This document shows, one piece after another, positions 1 to 9,512 of a stretch of DNA of 52,627 nt. Position 1 is the first letter of the stretch. Every line of letters starts with the position of its first letter. The notes beneath the pieces were generated by a model. It was not told the DNA's origin, ran no database searches, and worked only from the letters and a program-made list of their open reading frames with translations. A program made the position numbers and the translations under genes. Source of the DNA: Defluviitaleaceae bacterium (GTDB lineage: Bacteria; Bacillota; Clostridia; Lachnospirales; WRAX01). Where the stretch lies: the NCBI GenBank assembly GCA_009780415.1, contig WRAC01000015.1, forward strand, positions 1 through 52,627, given 5' to 3'.

Positions 1-2691
1 ACCATCTACGCCGAGGGCCAGCGCCGTTATATGGAATCCCTCTCATCCTACGCCCGCCAATTCTTAGGGCAGATGCAAAAACCCAACGTCGACAACATCG
101 AGGGTCTCTCCCCCGCTATCTCTATCGACCAGAAAACAACCAGCCACAACCCCCGCTCCACCGTCGGCACGGTCACGGAGATCTACGACTATTTCCGCCT
201 TCTTTTCGCGCGTATCGGCATTCCCCATTGCCCCGACTGCGGCAAGGAAATAAAAAAGCAAACCGTTGACCAGATTGTGGATAGCATTATGACAATGCCC
301 GAAGGTACGCGCATCCAGCTCCTTGCTCCCGTAGTACGCGCCAGAAAGGGCGAACATGCCCGCATACTTGAGGACGCCCGTCAGAGCGGCTACATCCGCG
401 CAAGGGTGGACGGCATAACCTATGAGCTTACCGAAGAAATCAAACTGGAAAAGAACAAGAAACACAGCATAGACATCGTGATCGACCGCCTAACCATCCG
501 CGACGGCATACAAAAACGCCTTACCGGCTCCATCGAAACCGTCATGAACCTCTCGGGCGGCTTACTGACCGTAAACGAGGGCGACAACGACCATGTGTTC
601 AGCCAGCTCTACAGCTGCCCCGACTGCGGCATCAGCCTTGAGGAGCTTGAACCCCGCATGTTTTCCTTCAACAACCCCTCCGGTGCCTGCGCGGACTGCA
701 CGGGGCTTGGCTTCCAAATGAAATTTGACCCGGAGCTTGTCGTGCCGGACGACAGCCTTTCCCTTGTAAACGGCGCAATTAACGCGCCGGGCTGGAACGC
801 CGCGTCTAACGACACATCCATGAACGGCAATATCTTCCGCGCCCTGGCCAAGCATTACGGCTTCGATATCGACACTCCCTTCCGAAACCTCCCCGACAAC
901 GTAAAAAATATAGTGTTTTACGGCAGCGGCGGAGAAAAAATCAAGATTGAATACACCTCCGGCGGAACGACTAAATATTACCAATGGGCCTATGAAGGCA
1001 TTATAAACTCCTTGAACCGCCGCTACCGTGAAACCTCCTCACCCGGCATGAAAGAGGTTTACGAAGCGTACATCACCCGCGCCGCCTGCCCCACATGCGG
1101 CGGCAGGCGCTTAAAGCCCGAAGTCCTTGCCGTTACGGTTAACGGCGCAAGCATCGCCGACCTGACCGACATGTCCGTTGTAAACATCAAACAGTTTTTT
1201 GATGACATAAAGCTAAACCCAACCGAATTTTTGATCGGCGAACTGATCCTAAAGGAAATCAAAGCCCGCCTGGGCTTTATGGTAAATGTGGGGCTGGACT
1301 ACCTCACCCTGTCCCGTACGGCAGGCACGTTAAGCGGCGGCGAATCCCAGCGCATCCGGCTGGCAACCCAGATCGGCTCCGGGCTTGTAGGCGTGGTATA
1401 TATTTTAGACGAACCCTCCATCGGCCTGCACCAACGCGATAACGACAAGCTCCTCACTACCCTCAAGGGCCTGCGCGACCTGGGCAACACCCTCATCGTG
1501 GTTGAGCACGACAACGACACAATGCTAAGCTCCGACTACATTGTAGATATCGGGCCGGCGGCCGGCAAAGGCGGCGGCGAGGTTGTTTTTACGGGCATGG
1601 CCTCCGATATCCTAAAATGCGAGAAAAGCATCACCGGCGCGTACCTAAGCGGGCGGCGGAAAATCGAAGTCCCCGCAAAACGCCGCCACATAAACGGAAC
1701 GTTCCTTAACATAAAGGGCGCGGCTGAAAACAACCTTAAATCAATCGACGTCTCCATTCCCCTCGGCGTTTTAACCTGCATCACGGGAGTTTCCGGTTCG
1801 GGCAAGTCCAGCCTTGTCAACGAAATCATCTACAAGCGGCTGGCCCGCGACCTGAACCGCGCCAAAATGAAGCCCGGCAGGCATAGCGACATGTCGGGGC
1901 AGGAGCATCTGGACAAGGTTATAAACATCGACCAAAGCCCCATCGGACGCACCCCGCGCTCAAACCCGGCCACATATACCGGCCTTTTCGACCTGATCCG
2001 CGACCTCTTCTCCCAGACAACCGAAGCTAAAATCCGCGGCTACTCCAAGGGCCGCTTCAGCTTCAACGTAAAGGGCGGGCGCTGCGAAGCCTGCGACGGC
2101 GACGGCATCAAGAAAATCTCCATGCACTTCCTGCCCGACGTTTACGTGCCTTGCGAGGTATGCCTGGGCAAACGTTACAACCGCGAAACACTCGAAGTTA
2201 AGTTTAAGGGCAAATCCATCGCAGACGTGCTGGAAATGACCGTTGAGGACGCGCTTGTCTTCTTTGAGAATCTGCCGCGCGTGCGGCAGATGGTGCAAAC
2301 CCTGTACGACGTGGGCCTTGGCTACATAACGCTGGGGCAGGGCTCAACCACCCTCTCCGGCGGCGAAGCCCAGCGCGTCAAATTAAGCACCGAGCTGGCC
2401 CGCCGCTCCACAGGCCGCACCATCTACATCCTCGACGAACCCACCACCGGCCTGCATTCCGCCGACGTACACAAGCTGACCGACATCCTCCAAAAGCTGA
2501 CGGACGGCGGCAACACCGTCATCGTTATCGAACACAACCTCGACGTAATAAAAACCGCCGACTATATCATTGACATGGGCCCGGAGGGCGGCGACCGCGG
2601 CGGTTCCATCGTTATTGCGGGAACCCCGGAAAAGGTTGCAAAAAACAAAAAATCCCATACCGCGCGGTATTTAAAAACCGTGTTATCGTAA
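1..2691 (+). CDS. uvrA: UvrA, excinuclease ABC subunit A (5' end missing)
   Basis: Damage-recognition ATPase of UvrABC nucleotide excision repair in the cytoplasm. The frame is open from base 1 and reads [20 protein letters not shown], an internal UvrA segment, so the start and the first Walker A motif lie upstream of the window. Visible in order: a Cys pair (CPDCGKEI), the zinc-binding insertion (CPDC...CADC), the first ABC signature [14 protein letters not shown] with Walker [13 protein letters not shown], the second Walker [10 protein letters not shown], the second zinc module (CEAC...CEVC), the second signature [12 protein letters not shown] and Walker [12 protein letters not shown]. The C-terminus is intact. 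It converges with the minus-strand gene at 2735, and no clear terminator is visible in the 43-base gap. Confidence 0.98.
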   Translation, partial: TIYAEGQRRYMESLSSYARQFLGQMQKPNVDNIEGLSPAISIDQKTTSHNPRSTVGTVTEIYDYFRLLFARIGIPHCPDCGKEIKKQTVDQIVDSIMTMPEGTRIQLLAPVVRARKGEHARILEDARQSGYIRARVDGITYELTEEIKLEKNKKHSIDIVIDRLTIRDGIQKRLTGSIETVMNLSGGLLTVNEGDNDHVFSQLYSCPDCGISLEELEPRMFSFNNPSGACADCTGLGFQMKFDPELVVPDDSLSLVNGAINAPGWNAASNDTSMNGNIFRALAKHYGFDIDTPFRNLPDNVKNIVFYGSGGEKIKIEYTSGGTTKYYQWAYEGIINSLNRRYRETSSPGMKEVYEAYITRAACPTCGGRRLKPEVLAVTVNGASIADLTDMSVVNIKQFFDDIKLNPTEFLIGELILKEIKARLGFMVNVGLDYLTLSRTAGTLSGGESQRIRLATQIGSGLVGVVYILDEPSIGLHQRDNDKLLTTLKGLRDLGNTLIVVEHDNDTMLSSDYIVDIGPAAGKGGGEVVFTGMASDILKCEKSITGAYLSGRRKIEVPAKRRHINGTFLNIKGAAENNLKSIDVSIPLGVLTCITGVSGSGKSSLVNEIIYKRLARDLNRAKMKPGRHSDMSGQEHLDKVINIDQSPIGRTPRSNPATYTGLFDLIRDLFSQTTEAKIRGYSKGRFSFNVKGGRCEACDGDGIKKISMHFLPDVYVPCEVCLGKRYNRETLEVKFKGKSIADVLEMTVEDALVFFENLPRVRQMVQTLYDVGLGYITLGQGSTTLSGGEAQRVKLSTELARRSTGRTIYILDEPTTGLHSADVHKLTDILQKLTDGGNTVIVIEHNLDVIKTADYIIDMGPEGGDRGGSIVIAGTPEKVAKNKKSHTARYLKTVLS

Positions 2692-2734
2692 GGGATTATG
2701 TCAGATAAGCAAATCCAAAACCTGTTGAAGTAAA

Positions 2735-3517
2735 TCATTGCCAATGCTCGCGCCGCTGGTGCTCAGTCATATTTTTCCAAAAATATTTGGGGCTGAGCTG
2801 GCGGCGCAATTTGCTGTTCTTGCGTTCCTGTATGCCTATGGTATTGTAGAAGGTTGTCCACAGCTCCTGCCAGCTTTGCTCGTCGCTGTCTTCGTCGAAC
2901 GAGGCGCGGAGGTTTTTGGGCATCTCGGCAATGATGTACTCGCGGGTGTCGTAAACGCCGGCTAAACCGCGCGCGGTATCGTGAATTACGAACCGTTCGT
3001 TGCCCAGCCTGTCCGTGAAATGGTCCATAACAAGGGACAGGACGTTGTTTTTAGGCGAAATCTCGGCATAAAGCACGCCCTGCGACGTTTGTTTGAACCG
3101 CGCGAATCCCGTAAGCAGATGCGCTTCCATACCCACATTTCTGGTCAGTTTGTGGATCCTTATGACAAAATCGAACTGTTCACGGTCGTCCACATGTTTC
3201 GGGTCTTTGAAGGCCAGAAGGATATAGCGGAAGATGTCGAACAGCTTATCCTCCGCCGCGCTAAGGAGGGAAAGGCCGATACAGCGGCGCGTCTGGCCGC
3301 TGAATTTGCTTTCAATGGCGTTAAAGACCTTTTCCGCTGAGATTTGGTCCGTTTTAACAAAAACATACTCCGCGCCCAGGGTTTGTTGGAAGGACGGCAG
3401 CGAACCGTCCACAACCATTTCCGGGCGCAGATTCCCGTAATAGTACATGTAAAGCGCCGTCAGAAGACCTTCCGCGGTTCCGTCCGTTACCGCGGTTACA
3501 GCTGTCCGGTCAGGCAT
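2735..3517 (-). CDS. DNA metabolism protein, partner of the radical SAM protein (TIGR03915-like)
   Basis: 260-residue protein resembling the 'probable DNA metabolism protein' family (TIGR03915/DUF4130), which is nearly always encoded beside the radical SAM protein found here just upstream. In some organisms the family is fused to a uracil-DNA-glycosylase-like domain. That domain is absent here, because the protein stops soon after the basic stretch SPKYFWKNMTEHQ. It overlaps the upstream gene by about 22 bases, so translation is probably coupled. The exact reaction is unknown; a role in DNA base modification or repair is inferred from the family and from the nearby uvrA. Family call from memory of the sequence pattern, without a database search. 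Confidence 0.75.
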   Translation of the reverse strand: MPDRTAVTAVTDGTAEGLLTALYMYYYGNLRPEMVVDGSLPSFQQTLGAEYVFVKTDQISAEKVFNAIESKFSGQTRRCIGLSLLSAAEDKLFDIFRYILLAFKDPKHVDDREQFDFVIRIHKLTRNVGMEAHLLTGFARFKQTSQGVLYAEISPKNNVLSLVMDHFTDRLGNERFVIHDTARGLAGVYDTREYIIAEMPKNLRASFDEDSDEQSWQELWTTFYNTIGIQERKNSKLRRQLSPKYFWKNMTEHQRREHWQ

Positions 3518-4809
3518 TTTAACTCATCCTCAAAATTCGGCGCGGGCGCGGGAAGAAGCGAAAGGCCGAAATCGTCCGCCAGGCTTAATTGGTCGTACCG
3601 CTCGTCTATCTTGTTTTCGGAAAGCGTCATTGTCAGGAAATCCTCGTTCAGCTTGGTTTGCCGGTACATGCGCCCGCCGCAGGTGATGAAGTACTGGGCG
3701 CGCTTTAACACCACACCCATTTTTTTTAACGTTTCAAAGCTTATCGGCCCCTGACGCTGCGCCGCCGCAATGCGGTCGGCGCTGATTGTGCCGATGCCCG
3801 GAACGCGCAGCAGGGTCATTTTATCAGCTTTGTTTATCTCAACGGGGAATTTATCCAGATTGTTCATTGCCCAGCTGCATTTGGGATCCATGTTCATGTT
3901 AAGCGAACCGTCGGAGTTTTCAAATATCTCGCCGGAGTTGAAGCCGTAAAACCTGAGCAGGAAATCCGCCTGATAAAGCCTGTGTTCGCGCAGGAGCGGC
4001 GCGCGGGATGTGGGCAGCATCTTGTTTTTAGTCGGTACCGGCACATAGGCCGAGTAGAACACGCGCTTCAATGAGTAGGTGTTGTACAGGCCTTCCGCCA
4101 GCTCCACAATCTTGCGGTCATTGTCGGACGACGCGCCCACTACAAGCTGTGTGGCTTGTCCCGCCGGGACGAAGGACGGCGCGTGTTTGTACCGCACAAC
4201 CTCGGCTTTGGAGCGCGTAATGCCGTTTTTAATCTGCTTCATGGGCAGGAGGATGGATTCCTTCGTTTTTTCAGGCGCGAACAGCGCAAGGCTCTCCGCC
4301 GACGGCATTTCAATGTTTACGCTCATACGGTCGGCAAGCAAGCCCGTCGCCGCGATAAGCTCCTGGCTCGCGCCGGGAATGGCCTTGACATGGATATAAC
4401 CGTTAAAATGATGGACTTTGCGGACGTATTTTAAGGTTTGATACAAAAGCTCCATCGTATAGTCCGGGCTTTTGATAACCGTCGCGCTCAGGAAAAGGCC
4501 CTCAATGTAGTTGCGCCTGTAGAAATTGATGGTCAGCCGCGCTATTTCCTCGGGCGTGAAAGCCGCGCGCGGCACATCGTTGGAACGCCTGTTCACGCAG
4601 TATTGGCAGTCGTATATGCAATAATTTGTCATTAATATCTTCAGCAGCGAAATACAGCGCCCGTCCGCGGCGAAGGTGTGGCAGATCCCGCAGGCATTCG
4701 CGCTGCCAAGCTTGCCTTTAACGCCCTTCCTGTTTACGCCGCTCGATGTGCAGGCTACATCGTACTTAGCTGCGTCAGTCAATATACGCAGTTTTTCAAG
4801 AATGTCCAT
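3496..4809 (-). CDS. Putative DNA modification/repair radical SAM protein (TIGR03916-like)
   Basis: 437-residue radical SAM enzyme. The [4Fe-4S]/SAM motif is CIYDCQYC (CX3CX2C), preceded by further Cys residues (CTSSGV, CGICHTF) that are typical of this family. Near the C-terminus TLLRVPGIGTISADRIAAAQ is a helix-hairpin-helix that usually contacts DNA. I chose the ATG at 4809 because it follows a strong site (CGAGGTAAAAAC) and begins MDILEKL as in relatives; an upstream ATG at 4848 would add 13 residues and has no ribosome site. First gene of a two-gene operon with the DNA-metabolism protein. Substrate unknown; the name reflects family co-occurrence with uracil-DNA-glycosylase-like proteins. 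Confidence 0.85.
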   Translation of the reverse strand: MDILEKLRILTDAAKYDVACTSSGVNRKGVKGKLGSANACGICHTFAADGRCISLLKILMTNYCIYDCQYCVNRRSNDVPRAAFTPEEIARLTINFYRRNYIEGLFLSATVIKSPDYTMELLYQTLKYVRKVHHFNGYIHVKAIPGASQELIAATGLLADRMSVNIEMPSAESLALFAPEKTKESILLPMKQIKNGITRSKAEVVRYKHAPSFVPAGQATQLVVGASSDNDRKIVELAEGLYNTYSLKRVFYSAYVPVPTKNKMLPTSRAPLLREHRLYQADFLLRFYGFNSGEIFENSDGSLNMNMDPKCSWAMNNLDKFPVEINKADKMTLLRVPGIGTISADRIAAAQRQGPISFETLKKMGVVLKRAQYFITCGGRMYRQTKLNEDFLTMTLSENKIDERYDQLSLADDFGLSLLPAPAPNFEDELKCLTGQL

Positions 4810-4830
4810 GTTTTTACCTCGTTTTTTGAT

Positions 4831-4883
4831 TCTTTTTTGGCAATCCAAAAAGAATTCAAATCAAGATTTCGCGATAGCGAAAT
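4831..4883 (-). other. Two small hairpins in the leader of the radical SAM operon
   Basis: Two inverted repeats lie between the probable minus-strand -10 box (TATAAT, reading 4933 to 4928) and the start at 4809: a T-rich arm ending TTTTTGG at 4834-4840 pairs with CCAAAAA at 4845-4851, and ATTTCGC/GCGAAAT pair at 4866-4883 with a GATA loop. They would be in the 5' untranslated region of the operon. No known riboswitch class recognised. Confidence 0.4.
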
Positions 4884-4949
4884 TACCTCTTTTGATGATA
4901 GGGTGAACTAAGGTTCATCACATATTCATTATAATAACATAAAATCTAT

Positions 4950-4978
4950 TTGATTTCCAGTGTTTTTAGTTGTATACT
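4950..4978 (+). promoter_or_regulatory. Sigma-A promoter of the flavoenzyme operon
   Basis: TTGATT at 4950-4955, 17-base spacer, TATACT at 4973-4978 preceded by TG at 4971-4972, though not at the extended -10 position. Predicted transcript start is near 4985. This places the upstream TTG codon at 4970 outside the mRNA and helps decide the start of the next gene. A minus-strand -10 box for the radical SAM operon lies at 4928-4933, so the two operons share this short divergent region. Confidence 0.65.
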
Positions 4979-5014
4979 TACTATATAATCAAAAATTCTG
5001 AGAGGGGAATAAAT

Positions 5015-5320
5015 CTGAGGATCGAAGCCCATCCAATACTGGATTTCAAGCGCGGAAACCCCGTAAGCTTCACCTTCGACGGGGTAAGGGTCGAGGCGTG
5101 CGACAACATGACAATCGCCGTCGCGCTCCATGCCGCGGGTTTTAAGGGTATCTCGGAAAGCATGCTGAAAAAGCGCCCGCGCGGTTTGTTTTGCGCCATC
5201 GGCAACTGCTCGTCCTGCATGATGGTCGTTGACGGCGTGCCGAATGTGCGGACATGCCTTGAGCTTTGCAAAGACGGCATGGTTGTTGAAACACAGCGCG
5301 GCAAAGGAGCCCTAATATGA
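5015..5320 (+). CDS. (2Fe-2S)-binding small subunit of an amine/amino-acid dehydrogenase
   Basis: About 101-residue ferredoxin-like subunit similar to the N-terminal part of sarcosine oxidase alpha, HcnA and the small subunits of multi-subunit proline/hydroxyproline dehydrogenases. The cluster-binding stretch is FCAIGNCSSCMM with a further Cys in VRTCLELC. Start: relatives begin MRIxxHPxLDFKRG, which here corresponds to a CTG at 5015 preceded by AGAGGGG at 5001-5007 (7-base spacing). The only longer start, TTG at 4970, would precede the predicted transcript start. The stop overlaps the next start (ATGA). The electron-transfer role is inferred from the family. Confidence 0.8.
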   Translation: MRIEAHPILDFKRGNPVSFTFDGVRVEACDNMTIAVALHAAGFKGISESMLKKRPRGLFCAIGNCSSCMMVVDGVPNVRTCLELCKDGMVVETQRGKGALI

Positions 5321-6420
5321 TACATACAGGGGTATTGATCATCGGCGCGGGGCCGGCGGGGCTTTGCGCGGCGATAACTGCGGGCGGGGCCGGCGCGGAC
5401 ACGCTTGTCCTTGAGCGCAGCCACGAACCGGGCGGGCAGCTTGTTAAGCAGACGCACATGTTCTTCGGCTCCGAAAAACAGCACGCGGCGGCAAGGGGCT
5501 TTGATATTTCCGCTATCCTTTTGAATAAGATATCGAAATTAGAAAACGTCCGCATAATCACAAACGCCGCCGTTTTGGGCGCGTACGACGACGGCGTATG
5601 GACGGCTGACATCGGCGGAAGGTATGAAAAAATCCGCCCCGAAACCGTCGTCGTTTCAACGGGCGCAAGCGAAAAAAACCTCCCCTTCCCCGGCAACGAC
5701 CTGCCCGGCATTTACGGCGCGGGAGCTGTGCAGACGCTTATGAACCAATACGGCGTAAAACCCGCCGAACGCGTGGTTATGCTGGGCGCGGGAAATATCG
5801 GGCTTATCGTGAGTTACCAGCTTATTCAAGCGGGGGTTAAGGTTTTGGCCGTTGTAGAGGGCTCGCCGCGCATAGGCGGCTATCTCGTTCACGCGGCAAA
5901 GCTGCGGCGCATGGGCGTGCCGATTCTTACCGCCCATTCCGTAAAAGCGGCGCATGGAGAATCCGGGCTTGAATCCGTTACCGTTTGGGGCCTTGACCAG
6001 AACTGGCAGGGCATACCCGGGACGGAACGCGCGTTCAAGGCCGATACCCTCTGCGTGTCCGTCGGCCTTTCGCCGCTAACGGAGCTTTTGTGGCAGGCCG
6101 GGGCGAAAATGGCCTTCGTACCCGCGCTGGGCGGCTACGTGCCGTATAGGGACGATAATTTACGCACTTCGATAAACAATGTTTTCGCGGCGGGTGATTC
6201 CGGCGGCGTTGAGGAAGCCTCCAGCGCGATGGTTGAGGGCTCTTTAGCCGGTCTGGGCGCGGCGGAGCAGCTTGGATTAAACATTCCCAATATAGAAGAT
6301 AAAAAACAGGAGCTGCTTCGGCAGCTTGAAGCGTTAAGGCAGGGCGACGCCGCCGAAAGGCTGAGGGATGGACGCGCCGCAACGCGCCTACATATTAAAG
6401 GGGGATGCAAGAAATGCTGA
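5317..6420 (+). CDS. FAD/NAD(P)-dependent oxidoreductase, alpha-type subunit
   Basis: 367-residue pyridine nucleotide-disulfide-type flavoprotein. It has an N-terminal FAD-binding Rossmann motif VLIIGAGPAGLCAA (residues about 4-17), a family-typical GGQLVKQTHMFFGS segment, a second nucleotide-binding motif VVMLGAGNIGLIVSYQ near residue 160, and a C-terminal VFAAGDSGG FAD motif. It matches the alpha subunit of HcnB/sarcosine-oxidase-like and archaeal L-proline dehydrogenase complexes. Coupled to its neighbours by ATGA overlap upstream and a 7-base overlap downstream. Substrate is not determinable; the electron route from the DAO-family subunit through Fe-S clusters to NAD(P) or another acceptor is inferred. 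Confidence 0.88.
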   Translation: MIHTGVLIIGAGPAGLCAAITAGGAGADTLVLERSHEPGGQLVKQTHMFFGSEKQHAAARGFDISAILLNKISKLENVRIITNAAVLGAYDDGVWTADIGGRYEKIRPETVVVSTGASEKNLPFPGNDLPGIYGAGAVQTLMNQYGVKPAERVVMLGAGNIGLIVSYQLIQAGVKVLAVVEGSPRIGGYLVHAAKLRRMGVPILTAHSVKAAHGESGLESVTVWGLDQNWQGIPGTERAFKADTLCVSVGLSPLTELLWQAGAKMAFVPALGGYVPYRDDNLRTSINNVFAAGDSGGVEEASSAMVEGSLAGLGAAEQLGLNIPNIEDKKQELLRQLEALRQGDAAERLRDGRAATRLHIKGGCKKC

Positions 6421-7226
6421 TAAACACGGGAATCCCCACGAAAGAACAGGTGCTGTCGGTTTTTCCGCCGGCGGAGCGGCTGGAAAAAGGGCCCGTCGCC
6501 GTAATAGAATGCTTCCAGCGCATACCTTGTAATCCCTGCCAAACGGCATGCCGCAGAGGCGCAATTAAACCGTTTGAGGATATAAGCGATCTGCCCGTTA
6601 TCGACGGCGATAAATGCAACGGCTGCGGGCTGTGCGTTTCAATGTGCCCGGGGCTTGCGATAATGGTTGTGGATATGTCATATTCCAAGGATAAGGCCTT
6701 GGTGAAGCTGCCTTACGAATTCGCGCCGCTTCCAAAAGAAGGCGATACTGTCACCGCCTTGGACAGGGAGGGCAAGCCGGTATGCGATGCGGAGGTCATA
6801 AAAGTGTTAAATACCGCCGCAATGGATAAAACGCCCGTTGTTTCCCTTGCTGTAGATAAGGAATTCATTTACGGCGTGCGGCATTTTGGGAGCGCGGGCG
6901 TCCCGCCCGCACCCTATAACGAAGTTTCTTCGCAGCCTGACGATATCTCCATAATCTGCCGCTGCAACGACATAGACATAAAACAATTACACGACCTGAT
7001 TGCCCAAGGCTTCACATCAATCGACGAAATTAAGCGCATCTCCCGCCTGGGAATGGGCCCATGCCAGGGACGCAACTGCGTACCCCTCGTTCTTGCCGAA
7101 CTGTCCTGCGCCATGGGAAAAAATGTGTCGGAGATAAGCCCGGGCACATACAGGCCGGTAACGCGGAGCGTTTCCCTCGCCGCGATTGCGGCCTACAGTG
7201 AATCAAAGGAGACCCTTAATGAATAA
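6414..7226 (+). CDS. Fe-S protein with 4Fe-4S and BFD-like [2Fe-2S] domains
   Basis: 270-residue iron-sulfur subunit. The N-terminal half has CNPCQTAC and a ferredoxin-type motif CNGCGLCVSMCPG. The C-terminal half is a BFD-like [2Fe-2S] domain (CRCNDID ... GMGPCQGRNC), as in three- or four-subunit proline/hydroxyproline dehydrogenases. The start at 6414 is preferred to the ATG at 6405 because the GGGGG site ends at 6404. Between the two domains the linker HFGSAGVPPAPYNE is encoded by a 25-base GC-rich palindromic repeat (6887-6911) that also occurs outside genes at 45253-45277, so a repeat element seems to have inserted in frame. Confidence 0.82.
   Translation: MLINTGIPTKEQVLSVFPPAERLEKGPVAVIECFQRIPCNPCQTACRRGAIKPFEDISDLPVIDGDKCNGCGLCVSMCPGLAIMVVDMSYSKDKALVKLPYEFAPLPKEGDTVTALDREGKPVCDAEVIKVLNTAAMDKTPVVSLAVDKEFIYGVRHFGSAGVPPAPYNEVSSQPDDISIICRCNDIDIKQLHDLIAQGFTSIDEIKRISRLGMGPCQGRNCVPLVLAELSCAMGKNVSEISPGTYRPVTRSVSLAAIAAYSESKETLNE
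6887..6911. repeat. GC-rich palindromic (REP-like) repeat, copy 1, inside a CDS
   Basis: 25-base sequence containing GCGGGCGTCCCGCCCGC, which folds as GCGGGCG/CGCCCGC-type hairpin. It is identical over all 25 bases to the intergenic copy at 45253-45277. It is read in frame here as GSAGVPPA. Confidence 0.85.
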
Positions 7227-8367
7227 AACAGCGGATATTTGCGTAATCGGCGGGGGCATCTCCGGGGTTGCAATCGGGTACTTCCTATTGAAAAACGGCG
7301 CGAAAAACGTGCTTCTGCTTGAACGCGGGCATCTTGCTTACGGCGCCACGGGACGCTGCGGCGCAGGCATCCGCCAGCAATGGGGTACGGAATTGAACTG
7401 CGTCATTTCCAAATACAGCCTGGATTTCTTTGAAACCGCGCAGGATGAGCTTCAGTACAACGGTGATATTGAATTCCACCAAACAGGCTACATGCTTTTA
7501 ATCAGCAATGAGCGCGAACTGGAGCAAATGAAAAAGAATGTCGCGCTTCAAAACAGCCTTGGCATTGATTCCCAGCTCCTGACTTGCGAGGATGCCAGGC
7601 AAATCGTCCCCATCCTGAACACCGATAATCTGCTCGGAACCGCCTTTTGTCAAAAAGACGGGCACTTAAACCCCTTCCACATGACGCAGGCTTTCGCGGA
7701 CGCATTCAAGCGTTTGGGCGGCGAAATCATGACATATACGGACGTTACCGGCATAACCGCGGCAAACGGGCGCGTAACAGGCATTACGACAAACAAGGGT
7801 TTTATAGCGGCCGAAACGGTGGTGAACGCCGCCGTGGGCTGGGCGCAGGAAATCGCCGGGATAGCCGGGTTAGACCTGCCGCTGTTTTCCGAACGCCATA
7901 ATATTATGGTTACGGAGCCGGTTGAACCCATCCTCGGCCCGATGATCATGAGCTTTTCACTTAACCTTTACTGCCAGCAAACACCCCACGGCTCATTCCT
8001 TATGGGCCGCACGGACGACGCCCAGCCGCGCGACCTGCGCATGACATCCTACAGCGGCTTCCCCGAACTTATAGCCCAATCCGTTGTCAACGTAATGCCA
8101 GCCCTCAAAAACCTGCGCGTACTGCGCCAATGGGCAGGGCTTTACAATGTGTCGCCCGACAACGCCGCCATCTACAGCGCGGCAAGCGATCCCAAGGGAT
8201 TTTACACCGCCGCGGGCTTCAGCGGTCATGGTTTTATGACCTCCCCCGCCACGGGCCAATCCATGGCTGAGATGATTCTGGGCCTTCCGCCGACTTTGCC
8301 CTGGCAGAGGATGGACGTGTCCCGTTTTGACAGCGGCGAGTTATTGCTGGAACCGTCGGTGGTATAA
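7219..8367 (+). CDS. FAD-dependent oxidoreductase, DAO family (beta-type dehydrogenase subunit)
   Basis: 382-residue D-amino-acid-oxidase-fold flavoprotein with FAD motif ICVIGGGISGVAIGYFLL and the family-typical segment GATGRCGAGIRQQWGTE, close to the beta subunit of archaeal-type L-proline dehydrogenase and sarcosine oxidase beta. The C-terminal GFSGHGFMTSPATGQ is the conserved FAD-contacting end. Start at 7219 follows AAAGGAGA with 6-base spacing and overlaps the previous stop by 8 bases. It should be the catalytic subunit oxidising an imino or amino acid or amine; the substrate cannot be read from the sequence. Confidence 0.88.
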   Translation: MNKTADICVIGGGISGVAIGYFLLKNGAKNVLLLERGHLAYGATGRCGAGIRQQWGTELNCVISKYSLDFFETAQDELQYNGDIEFHQTGYMLLISNERELEQMKKNVALQNSLGIDSQLLTCEDARQIVPILNTDNLLGTAFCQKDGHLNPFHMTQAFADAFKRLGGEIMTYTDVTGITAANGRVTGITTNKGFIAAETVVNAAVGWAQEIAGIAGLDLPLFSERHNIMVTEPVEPILGPMIMSFSLNLYCQQTPHGSFLMGRTDDAQPRDLRMTSYSGFPELIAQSVVNVMPALKNLRVLRQWAGLYNVSPDNAAIYSAASDPKGFYTAAGFSGHGFMTSPATGQSMAEMILGLPPTLPWQRMDVSRFDSGELLLEPSVV

Positions 8368-8369
8368 AT

Positions 8370-9485
8370 ATGCGCAGACGGGAAGCCGGTATCGAAACAA
8401 TGCGTATAATACTGCTCGTGATGGTCATAGCGCTGCATGTTGTGGCGCCTTTCAGGATGGTACGGTTTGACAAATTTGAGCCGAACTGGATTTTTACCGA
8501 TACCGTCGCAAGCTTGTCCCGCATATGCACGAACTGCTTTGTTTTGATAAGCGGCTTCTTTTTTATGTCCTTTAAAAATAAACAACCCGCGCGGACTGTG
8601 CTGCGGCTGATACTGCCGGTAATGGTTTATCTGCCTTTTTACCTGTTTTTGGAGCTGGACCGGAGCTTTAGCGAAGCCGTAAGGCGGGTTTTCCTTGGCG
8701 CGCTGACAAATAGCTATAACCTATATCATTTATGGTTTGTGCAGACGTTTTTGGTGCTGTCTCTTATCGCGCCGCTGTTGGCTGCCGCATTGGAACAAAT
8801 CGACCAAAGGACGCACCGCGCCGTTATGCGCGTGTTACTGGCGGTTGCCTCGGTAATGCCGTCTTTTACGTCCTTAACCGGGTTAATGTGGTTTGATTTA
8901 TCGCTGTTCCGCGCTCAATTGACGCTGTTCACGGCGTTGTTTGTGACGGGGGCGTACATAAGGAAATACCCGCCCCGTATATCCCCGGCAAAGGCGGGCC
9001 TGATGTTCATGGCGGCGCAAATAATGATTATCCTTGGCAGCAGGCTGTATAACAGCAGATATAACCTTGCAAGCCTTATACAGCTGTTGGGGGGCGCAAT
9101 CGGTTCGCTGGAGGAAGCCGCGCGGATTGAAACGAACGGGCTTAACGTCACATTCGGCGATCCCAGCAATATAATAATCGTAGCCTCATCCGTTCTGTTC
9201 TTAATTCTTTTCACAAAGTTAAACATCCGCAGCGGCGCAACGACCAAAATGGCGCGGCATGTCTACGGCGCGTATATAATCCATGTTTTCTGGATACAGG
9301 TTTTTTCAAGGCTCGGCGGGAACAGGTTTGACCTGTTTTCGCAGGCACGGCACGAAAGCGGTTTTTATCCGTTGTTTATCATTGTTTTTATTCTGGCTGT
9401 CCTCGTTTTTTCACTGCTGACGGACGCGTTGTACGGTTTTGCCTACAAAAGCCTATTGCGTTTCGTAAAAGCCCGGGTTAGTTAA
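8370..9485 (+). CDS. Acyltransferase-3 family integral membrane protein
   Basis: 371 residues with about ten hydrophobic segments. The first carries the conserved His of the Acyl_transf_3 family (MVIALHVVAPF), followed by the typical CTNCFVLISGFFFM and YHLWFVQTFLVLSLIAPLL segments. Members acylate cell-surface polysaccharides or small molecules at the membrane. Only 2 bases separate it from the dehydrogenase operon, so it is probably co-transcribed, although the function gives no obvious link. The ribosome site is weak (GGTGG). Confidence 0.8.
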   Translation: MRRREAGIETMRIILLVMVIALHVVAPFRMVRFDKFEPNWIFTDTVASLSRICTNCFVLISGFFFMSFKNKQPARTVLRLILPVMVYLPFYLFLELDRSFSEAVRRVFLGALTNSYNLYHLWFVQTFLVLSLIAPLLAAALEQIDQRTHRAVMRVLLAVASVMPSFTSLTGLMWFDLSLFRAQLTLFTALFVTGAYIRKYPPRISPAKAGLMFMAAQIMIILGSRLYNSRYNLASLIQLLGGAIGSLEEAARIETNGLNVTFGDPSNIIIVASSVLFLILFTKLNIRSGATTKMARHVYGAYIIHVFWIQVFSRLGGNRFDLFSQARHESGFYPLFIIVFILAVLVFSLLTDALYGFAYKSLLRFVKARVS

Positions 9486-9512
9486 TCATAACGAAAAGAG
9501 AGAGGTTTATTT

